Positions 12,504 through 18,222 of a stretch of 18,222 bases of DNA are shown piece by piece (position 1 is the first letter of the stretch; each line of letters begins with the position of its first letter). Location of the stretch: NCBI GenBank assembly GCA_023422775.1, contig JAFAGM010000108.1, forward strand, positions 1 through 18,222. Reading direction: 5' to 3'. The notes beneath the pieces were generated by a model. The model saw only the letters and a program-made list of their open reading frames with translations, was not told the DNA's origin and ran no database searches. The DNA is from Pseudomonadota bacterium (GTDB lineage: Bacteria; Pseudomonadota; Alphaproteobacteria; Rhizobiales; Xanthobacteraceae). Position numbers and translations under genes: made by a program.

Positions 12504-13910
12504 CTAGTTGCCTTTCTGGCCGGGCAGTGGCTTGGCGCTCACAATGTCGTCAGCCTTGACCCATCCTGGCGTTCCGATGGCGAAGCGCGTTTTCGCTCTC
12601 GAGGCAAGGTCGCGTGCGGTCTTGTTGTCGCCACGAAGGTAGGCGGCCTGGGCCGAGGCGAGGTCGGCCTGGGCATAGTCCCCCTTCCGGCCATAGGCCA
12701 TCGCGAGTTGCATGAAGCCGAGCGGCGCCTCGCTCTCGCGCGCCACCGCGGCGCGCAGGATGGCGATCGCCTCGTCGGTATAGGCCTTGTTATCAGCCGC
12801 CACGAGCGCCTGTCCAAGTAACATCTCGATGAGCGGTGCGTTATTGGAGAGATGAACGGCCTTGCGCAGCGGCGCGATGGCCTCCTGCGGCTTGCCGCCT
12901 TCCAGCAGCGCCTGGCCGCGCACTTCGTAGAAATAGGCGTTGTTGGGCTGCTGCTGGATCAATGCGTCGATCTGGGCGAGGGCGCTGCGCAGGTCGCCGT
13001 GCCGGTAGGTCGCGATCGCGTGCGCATAACGGGCCGGCAGGCTGTTGTTGGACATCGGATAGCGCCGGTAGACCGTGTCCTTCCGCTCCATGAACGCCGA
13101 GATCTTGGCGCGCACCATGTCGTGGCGCAACTGCAGCGCAGGGTCGTCCTTCTTGTCCCAATAGGGACTGGACCGCGCCAGTTCCTCCAGCGCCGCGACG
13201 CGGGCCGCCGGCATCGGATGCGACTGGACGTAGGGATCTGTTCCGCGTGAGGCGAACAGGCTCTCGTCGGTGAACCGCTTGAAGGTTTCGTACATGCCCT
13301 TGGCGGACTGGCCGGTGGCGGTCAGAAACTTCACGCCGGCCTTGTCGGCGTTTTCCTCCTGCTGGCGGACATAGGAAAGCAGGGTGCGGCGGATCACCTC
13401 GCCCGGTGCGGACAACATGGCCGCGCCGGCGTTGGCAAGGCCGCTGCCGCCACCTCCAGAGCCAGCGCCCGCGGCGAGGGCGCCGGCGCCAAGCAGCATG
13501 GCGATGATCATCTGCGTCTGCGCCTTCGACATCTGTTCGCGCATCTTGGCGAGATGGCCGCCGGCGAGATGGCCGGTTTCGTGCGCCATCACGCCGATGA
13601 TCTGGTTCGGCGTCTCCGACTGCATGATCGCGCCGTAGTTCACGAAGATGCGACGTCCATCGGCCACGAACGCGTTGAACACGCTCTGGTTGATGATCAC
13701 CATCTGGATGTTCTGCTTTTCCATCCCGGCGGCGCGCAGGATCGGCCGGGTGTAATCGCGCAGCAACTGCTCGGTCTCGGTGTCACGGAGGACCGGCGGG
13801 CCTCTGTTCGCTTGCGCGAGCGCCGCCATGGGCGCGAGCGCGAGCGCGACCACCGTGGCCAACGCGGTCAACTTCAGCGATTTCTTGCGTAAGGCGATGC
13901 GGAGCAGCAT
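12504..13910 (-). CDS. BepA-like M48 family metalloprotease with TPR domain
   Basis: A 468-residue periplasmic protein. A basic N-terminus and hydrophobic segment ending AALAQA (residues 1-34) form a signal peptide. The M48 zinc-protease domain (about 45-260) has HETGH at 110-114 (two His ligands, catalytic Glu111), the third-ligand motif EENAD beginning at Glu185, and SHPMPAAR (230-237). A Gly/Ala-rich stretch (about 138-170) lies between them. Residues about 295-435 are TPR-like helical repeats. This is the architecture of E. coli BepA/YfgC, which degrades or assists outer-membrane proteins stalled in assembly. The frame is open 84 codons further upstream, but that extension overlaps the divergent aminotransferase gene and lacks a signal sequence, so I chose ATG 13908-13910. 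It is upstream of dsbA on the same strand and may share envelope quality-control duties with it. Confidence 0.93.
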   Translation of the reverse strand: MLLRIALRKKSLKLTALATVVALALAPMAALAQANRGPPVLRDTETEQLLRDYTRPILRAAGMEKQNIQMVIINQSVFNAFVADGRRIFVNYGAIMQSETPNQIIGVMAHETGHLAGGHLAKMREQMSKAQTQMIIAMLLGAGALAAGAGSGGGGSGLANAGAAMLSAPGEVIRRTLLSYVRQQEENADKAGVKFLTATGQSAKGMYETFKRFTDESLFASRGTDPYVQSHPMPAARVAALEELARSSPYWDKKDDPALQLRHDMVRAKISAFMERKDTVYRRYPMSNNSLPARYAHAIATYRHGDLRSALAQIDALIQQQPNNAYFYEVRGQALLEGGKPQEAIAPLRKAVHLSNNAPLIEMLLGQALVAADNKAYTDEAIAILRAAVARESEAPLGFMQLAMAYGRKGDYAQADLASAQAAYLRGDNKTARDLASRAKTRFAIGTPGWVKADDIVSAKPLPGQKGN

Positions 13911-14007
13911 GAGTTCTTTGGCGATTGGCTGGGCCGGTTCGTCCCGGTGGCTTCGGTCCTGACTAGACCAGAAACGGCCTCCCGTCTCTGTTCCAGGTTT
14001 TAATGTT

Positions 14008-14064
14008 GCGAACCGGGTCATAGCGAAGCGAACCCGGGTATCACTCCACCCGAAAACGCTATAA
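14008..14064. repeat. Degenerate copy of the AGCGTTTTCG repeat
   Basis: On the minus strand the stretch reads TTATAGCGTTTTCGGGTGG..., then GATACCCGGGTTCGC and CCGGTTCGC. It shares the AGCGTTTTCG start and the ACC-GGTTCGC core with the minus strand of the block at 4492-4616, but lacks the long 17-bp hairpin. It lies between the divergent M48 and aminotransferase genes. Confidence 0.5.
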
Positions 14065-14146
14065 CAAGCCACCGAATACGGCCAGTCTGGGGCGTGACGG
14101 GTTCGGAACCCGAATCTGGGCAGCGACGGCGCAATGGCAGATATCG

Positions 14147-15334
14147 ATGTTGGAATCGACACTTAGAGACCGCGTGAAAACCCTGCTGACCCCCTCCGGG
14201 CGGAGCGATGTCCCACCCTTTATGGTGATGGACGTCATGGCGGCGGCGGCGCGGATCGAGGCGGCCGGCGGTCATGTCATCCACATGGAAGTCGGGCAAC
14301 CGGCGGCGGCTGCGCCCAAGGCCGCCATCGCTGCCGCGCATGCCGCGCTCGATGCGGCGCGGATCGATTATACCTCCGCGCTCGGCATTCCGTCGCTACG
14401 TGCGCGAATCGCCAGGCACTACCGCGATACTTACGGATGTTCCGTCGATCCTGACAGGATCGTGGTCACGACCGGCTCGTCCGGCGGTTTCATCCTGGCG
14501 TTTCTGTCGATGTTCGAACCGGGCGATCGGGTCGCGGTCACCGTGCCCGGCTATCCGCCGTATCGGCACATCCTGACCGCGCTCGGCTGCGAACCGGTGC
14601 TGATCGAGACGTCGAGCGACACGCGGCATGCGCTGACCGGTGAGGCGTTATTGGCCGCGCATCGCAAGGCGCCGCCGAAGGGCGTGCTGGTCGGCAGTCC
14701 CGCCAATCCCACGGGCACGATGATGTCGCGCGAGGCGCTCACCGGCCTGATCCATGCGGCGGAGAGCGCCGGCATCAGGTTCATTTCCGACGAGATCTAT
14801 CACGGCCTTGACTACGCGTTTCCGGCGGTGACGGCAGCGGAACTCTCGCCGCAGGCGCTCGTCATCAACTCGTTCTCGAAATATTTCTGCATGACCGGCT
14901 GGAGGGTCGGCTGGATGGTGGTGCCGGAACCGCTGGTGCGGCCGATCGAGCGGCTGCAGCAGAACCTGTCGATCTCGGTGCCGACGCTGTCGCAGATCGC
15001 GGCCGAGGCCGCCTTCGAAGGCACGGCCGAAATGGAGGCGATCAAGCACGGCTATCAGGAAAACCGCCGCATCCTGATCGAGGGATTGCCGAAAGCCGGC
15101 TTGACCAAATTCCTGCCCGCTGACGGCGCGTTCTACCTCTACGCAGACGTTTCGGATTTCACCTCCGACAGTTTCGAATTCGCCGGCCGCATGCTGGAGA
15201 AGGCGCATGTCGCGGCCACGCCCGGCGTCGACTTCGATCCGGTCCACGGCCGCGCCTTCATCCGCTTCTCCTATGCGCGCTCGGCCGACGAGATGCGCGA
15301 GGCGGTGGCGCGCATCGCGCGCTGGCTCGGATAG
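14147..15334 (+). CDS. Class I/II pyridoxal-phosphate aminotransferase
   Basis: A 395-residue fold-type I, PLP-dependent aminotransferase. The substrate loop HMEVGQPA is near 46-53. TGSSGGF (109-115) forms the phosphate-cup region. SPANPTG (184-190, Asn187), SDEIYHG (214-220, Asp215 and Tyr218) and SFSKYFCMTGWRVGW (242-256) follow, with Lys245 the Schiff-base lysine. Arg373 in FIRFSYA binds the substrate carboxylate. It is of the aspartate/aromatic type; the amino donor is not predictable. The start is uncertain: ATG 14147 has a weak ribosome-binding site, and GTG 14174, preceded by TAGAGA, is an alternative. It is divergent from the M48 gene and convergent with the RNase E gene, with a shared terminator. 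Confidence 0.95.
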   Translation: MLESTLRDRVKTLLTPSGRSDVPPFMVMDVMAAAARIEAAGGHVIHMEVGQPAAAAPKAAIAAAHAALDAARIDYTSALGIPSLRARIARHYRDTYGCSVDPDRIVVTTGSSGGFILAFLSMFEPGDRVAVTVPGYPPYRHILTALGCEPVLIETSSDTRHALTGEALLAAHRKAPPKGVLVGSPANPTGTMMSREALTGLIHAAESAGIRFISDEIYHGLDYAFPAVTAAELSPQALVINSFSKYFCMTGWRVGWMVVPEPLVRPIERLQQNLSISVPTLSQIAAEAAFEGTAEMEAIKHGYQENRRILIEGLPKAGLTKFLPADGAFYLYADVSDFTSDSFEFAGRMLEKAHVAATPGVDFDPVHGRAFIRFSYARSADEMREAVARIARWLG

Positions 15335-15364
15335 TACCCGCCGGGCCTCGTCCGCAAAGCCAAC

Positions 15365-15401
15365 AAAAAAACCGCCCGGTCGTGCCGGGCGGTTTTCTTT
15401 T
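15365..15401. terminator. Bidirectional Rho-independent terminator
   Basis: A perfect 12-bp stem AAAACCGCCCGG/CCGGGCGGTTTT (15368-15379 and 15385-15396) with loop TCGTG is followed by TTTTCTTTTT on the plus side, and by a run of seven T on the minus side. It lies between the convergent aminotransferase and RNase E stops and can end both transcripts. Confidence 0.92.
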
Positions 15402-15413
15402 TCAGTTCGAACC

Positions 15414-18146
15414 CTACTCGCCGCTGCCGAAGCGGCGCGACCACCAGCCGGCCTTGCGCGGGGCGGCTTCGGCAGCCGGGGCGGGCGCGGCCGGGGCAGG
15501 CTCGGGCGCCACGACCGGTTCGGGCAGGCTCTCGCTGACCGATGGCGCCGGCTCGGCCTGCGCGCTCGTCATGAAGCTGACTTTCTCGCGCACCGTCGAG
15601 CGCCGCGGGGCCCGGTCGGTCTCCGGTGCGACTTCCTCTGCAGCCGGGGCCGCAGGAGCCGTCGACGCGGTCACGGTCTCGATCGTTTCGGGCTGGGCAA
15701 CGGCGGCCGGCTGCGGCTCGGCAGGTTGCGAAACCGGCTCGGATTCGCTGAGAGTGGGCGCCATTACCGGCGAGCCGCCGTCGAAATCGGCGACCGCGCT
15801 GGCGGCCTCCGGCGCCGAAGTCGGGCCGAGTTCGTCGGCGATCGAGCCGGCCAGACCATCTTCCGGTCCGTTGCCGCGCCGGCGGCGTCCGCCGCGCCGG
15901 CCACGGCGGCGCGGGCGCCGCTCGCCATCGGCAGCCTGTTCGCCGCGGACCATGCCGGTCTGTCCTTCGCCTTCGTCTTCCTCGGCATCGCCTTCGTCGG
16001 CAACAGTGCCTTCCATCGCTTCGCCCGACACGCCTTCGCCCGACGCGCGCAACGTGTCGCCGTCCTCGCGAGGTGCACCACCTTCACGGGGCTCGCCACG
16101 GCTGCGCCTTCGCCGGCGCCGCTTGCGGCGATGGCCGTCCCCTTCACCTTCGCCGCTTCCCTCGGCGGCGGAATCCTCGGCCAGTCCCTCGGTTTCCTCG
16201 GTTTCGACCTCGGACTCGGTTTCGATGTCGAAGCCGTCCTCGTCGTCATAGGCTTCCTCGACCTGCGGCGGGGATGCAGCCGCCTGCGCCGCGAGCAGCG
16301 CCTTGGCGGCTTCCAGCGTATGGACCTGTTCGCCGCGGTCGATGATGAACGATTGCTGGCCGGCGACCGTTGGATCGGCGCTGACCGCGAGCGAAACCTT
16401 GAAGGCGTTCTCGAGGTCGCGCAGGTGGCCGCGCTTGTGGTTGAGGACGTAGAGCGCGACGTCGGTACGGGTGCGGACCACGAGGTTGTGGGTCGCGCCC
16501 TTCATCAGGATTTCCTCGATGCCGCGCAGCAACTGCAGCGCCACCGACGAGACCGAGCGGACGTGCCCGCTGCCGCCGCAAACCGCGCAGGGCTCGGTCG
16601 AACTCTCGAGCACGCTGGCGCGGATGCGCTGGCGTGACATTTCGAGCAGGCCGAAATGCGAGATGCGCCCGACCTGGATGCGCGCGCGATCCTGCCGCAG
16701 ACAGTCGGAGAGCTTGCGCTCGACCGCGCGGTTGTTCCGCTTCTCGTCCATGTCGATGAAGTCGATGACGATGAGGCCGGCGAGATCGCGCAGGCGCAAC
16801 TGCCGCGCCACTTCCTCGGCCGCCTCGAGATTGGTCTTGAGCGCGGTGTCCTCGATGTGGTGGTCGCGGGTCGAACGGCCGGAGTTGACGTCGATCGAGA
16901 CCAGCGCCTCGGTCTGGTTGATGACGACGTAGCCGCCGGAGCGCAGCTGCACCGTCGGCGAGAACATCGCATCGAGTTGGCTCTCGACGCCCATCCGCGA
17001 GAACAGCGGCTGGCCATCGCGATATTGCCTGACCGCCCTCACATTCGAGGGCATCAGCATCTTCATGAAGTCCCGCGCTTCCTGGTAGCCTGCTTCGCCG
17101 GCGACCTGGATCTCGTCGATTTCCTTGTTGTAGAGGTCGCGCAGCGAGCGCTTGATCAGCGAGCCTTCCTCGTAGACGAGGGTGGGGGCCTGCGACTTCA
17201 GCGTCATGTCGCGTACGGTTTCCCACATGCGGATCAGATATTCGAAGTCGCGCTTGATCTCGGGCTTGGTCCGCGAGGCGCCGGCGGTCCGCAGGATGAT
17301 CCCCATGCCTTCCGGCACGTCGAGATCCTGGACCACTTCCTTCAGCCGCGAGCGGTCCTGGGCAGAGGTGATCTTGCGACTGATGCCGCCGCCGCGGGCG
17401 GTGTTCGGCATCAACACGGCGTAGCGGCCGGCCAGCGACAGATAGGTGGTCAGCGCAGCGCCCTTGTTGCCGCGCTCTTCCTTGACGACCTGCACCAGCA
17501 TCACCTGCCGGCGCTTGATCACTTCCTGGATCTTGTACTGGCGGGCGCGCACGCGCGGCGCCCCGCGTTCGGGAACCTCTTCCAGCGCGTCGTCGGAGCC
17601 GACCTCGTCGACCACCTCTTCCTCGCCGGCGATTTCCTCGACCTCGCCGCCGCCGTTCTCGTCGTCGGAGGAGGGGGAGGGACGGCGGCGCGAGCGGCGC
17701 GCCGGGGCGGCCTCGGCTTCCTCGGCAGCGGGCGCGTCCTCGCCGGCGGCCTCCTCGGAGACCGTCTCGTCGGCGTTCGCGCTCTTCGCCGCGCCGCGAC
17801 CGCGGCGGGAACGGGTCTTCGGCTTGTCCTCGTTCTCCGCCTCGGCCTCGCGGCGCTGCTGGCGCTCCTCCTCGGCAAGCAGCGCCTGCCGGTCGGCGAC
17901 GGGGATCTGGTAGTAGTCGGGATGGATCTCGCTGAAGGCGAGGAAGCCATGCCGGTTGCCGCCATACTCGATGAAGGCGGCCTGAAGGGAGGGCTCTACC
18001 CGCGTGACCTTGGCGAGGTAGATGTTGCCGCGCAGCGGCTTGCGATTGGCGGCTTCGAAGTCGAATTCCTCGACTCGGTTGCCGCGCACCACCACCACCC
18101 GGGTCTCCTCCGGATGGGTGGCGTCGATGAGCATCTTGTTGGCCAT
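15414..18146 (-). CDS. rne: ribonuclease E, long alphaproteobacterial form
   Basis: A 910-residue Rne/Rng-family endoribonuclease, the core of the RNA degradosome, which processes rRNA and tRNA precursors and degrades mRNA. The N-terminus MANKMLIDATHPEETRVVVV begins the catalytic half. The S1 domain (about 35-240) is interrupted by an acidic and Arg-rich insert of about 105 residues (about 91-195). The DNase I-like active site has Mg-binding SIDVNSGR (Asp419) and VIDFIDM (461-466). The Zn-link PCAVCGG has Cys520 and Cys523. A small domain follows to about 615. The C-terminal 290 residues are a disordered scaffold with Arg-rich RNA-binding patches (673-683 and 743-757), an Ala/Pro/Glu-rich stretch, and an end motif KAGWWSRRFG. 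The ATG at 18144-18146 has GAGAG 6 bases upstream. Only 76 bp of the upstream region is in the window. Confidence 0.97.
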   Translation of the reverse strand: MANKMLIDATHPEETRVVVVRGNRVEEFDFEAANRKPLRGNIYLAKVTRVEPSLQAAFIEYGGNRHGFLAFSEIHPDYYQIPVADRQALLAEEERQQRREAEAENEDKPKTRSRRGRGAAKSANADETVSEEAAGEDAPAAEEAEAAPARRSRRRPSPSSDDENGGGEVEEIAGEEEVVDEVGSDDALEEVPERGAPRVRARQYKIQEVIKRRQVMLVQVVKEERGNKGAALTTYLSLAGRYAVLMPNTARGGGISRKITSAQDRSRLKEVVQDLDVPEGMGIILRTAGASRTKPEIKRDFEYLIRMWETVRDMTLKSQAPTLVYEEGSLIKRSLRDLYNKEIDEIQVAGEAGYQEARDFMKMLMPSNVRAVRQYRDGQPLFSRMGVESQLDAMFSPTVQLRSGGYVVINQTEALVSIDVNSGRSTRDHHIEDTALKTNLEAAEEVARQLRLRDLAGLIVIDFIDMDEKRNNRAVERKLSDCLRQDRARIQVGRISHFGLLEMSRQRIRASVLESSTEPCAVCGGSGHVRSVSSVALQLLRGIEEILMKGATHNLVVRTRTDVALYVLNHKRGHLRDLENAFKVSLAVSADPTVAGQQSFIIDRGEQVHTLEAAKALLAAQAAASPPQVEEAYDDEDGFDIETESEVETEETEGLAEDSAAEGSGEGEGDGHRRKRRRRRRSRGEPREGGAPREDGDTLRASGEGVSGEAMEGTVADEGDAEEDEGEGQTGMVRGEQAADGERRPRRRGRRGGRRRRGNGPEDGLAGSIADELGPTSAPEAASAVADFDGGSPVMAPTLSESEPVSQPAEPQPAAVAQPETIETVTASTAPAAPAAEEVAPETDRAPRRSTVREKVSFMTSAQAEPAPSVSESLPEPVVAPEPAPAAPAPAAEAAPRKAGWWSRRFGSGE

Positions 18147-18222
18147 TGAACTCTCATATGCGGCAGCGGCGGCGTCGACGCCGGTAAGGGCGCCGGACGG
18201 CGGTGGCCGTGCCTGTAAGCGG

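Noticed and set aside
14104..14130. GGAAC-N17-CGGC before the aminotransferase
   Set aside because: The -10 part fits only at CG, so it is not a credible EcfG promoter.
13911..14162. N-terminal extension of 84 codons on the M48 peptidase frame
   Set aside because: It overlaps the divergent aminotransferase start, contains repeat sequence, and would bury a clear signal peptide.
16656..18149. Long plus-strand frame of 497 codons antisense to RNase E
   Set aside because: It is a shadow of high-GC codon bias on the opposite strand; its product has no recognisable domain.

Overview
The window is high-GC DNA that reads as a chromosomal segment of a Bradyrhizobium-like alphaproteobacterium (Nitrobacteraceae). 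Three things suggest this: the protein families and their order (M48 peptidase, dsbA-like, aroQ, accB, accC, aat, DUF2155), the long alphaproteobacterial RNase E, and several palindromic intergenic repeats of a kind I recall from Bradyrhizobium and Rhodopseudomonas. The genus is an inference from content; there is no rRNA or species-specific marker here. No tRNA, rRNA, CRISPR array, transposase or phage gene was seen.

Layout. 1-2489 (all minus strand): an SDR oxidoreductase, a nested palindromic repeat, an HSL-type alpha/beta hydrolase and the first 197 codons of an NhaD/CitMHS-type antiporter that runs off the left edge. 2751-3734 (plus): a secreted Pro/Gln-rich DUF2155 protein, converging on aat (minus, 3758-4450). 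4451-4852: a composite repeat with a perfect 17-bp hairpin, plus a small unrecognised plus-strand ORF. 4853-7910 (minus): a three-gene two-component operon whose genes overlap by ATGA junctions: a CHASE3-type membrane histidine kinase, a single-domain response regulator, and a REC-HisKA_2 kinase. 8027-10431 (minus): aroQ-accB-accC. 10681-11382 (minus): a secreted DUF1236 protein. 11576-12343 (minus): a DsbA-family oxidoreductase. 12504-13910 (minus): a BepA-like M48 peptidase with a TPR tail. 14147-15334 (plus): a class I/II aminotransferase, which shares a bidirectional terminator with the convergent RNase E gene (15414-18146, minus).

How the genes may work together. accB and accC make two parts of acetyl-CoA carboxylase, and aroQ supplies the shikimate pathway. 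The M48 peptidase and DsbA-like protein are envelope quality-control functions, and the cysteine-containing periplasmic DUF2155 protein is a possible client. The most interesting signal is regulatory. Reading every GGAAC in the window on both strands by eye, I found only two perfect GGAAC-N16-CGTT sites, the alphaproteobacterial general-stress sigma factor (EcfG) promoter pattern. Each sits in the right orientation directly upstream of a gene: one before the three-gene two-component operon, the other before the DUF1236 gene. This suggests the operon, whose last kinase belongs to the HisKA_2/HWE-like group common in general-stress signalling, is part of that regulon. Most of the rest is ordinary housekeeping sequence.
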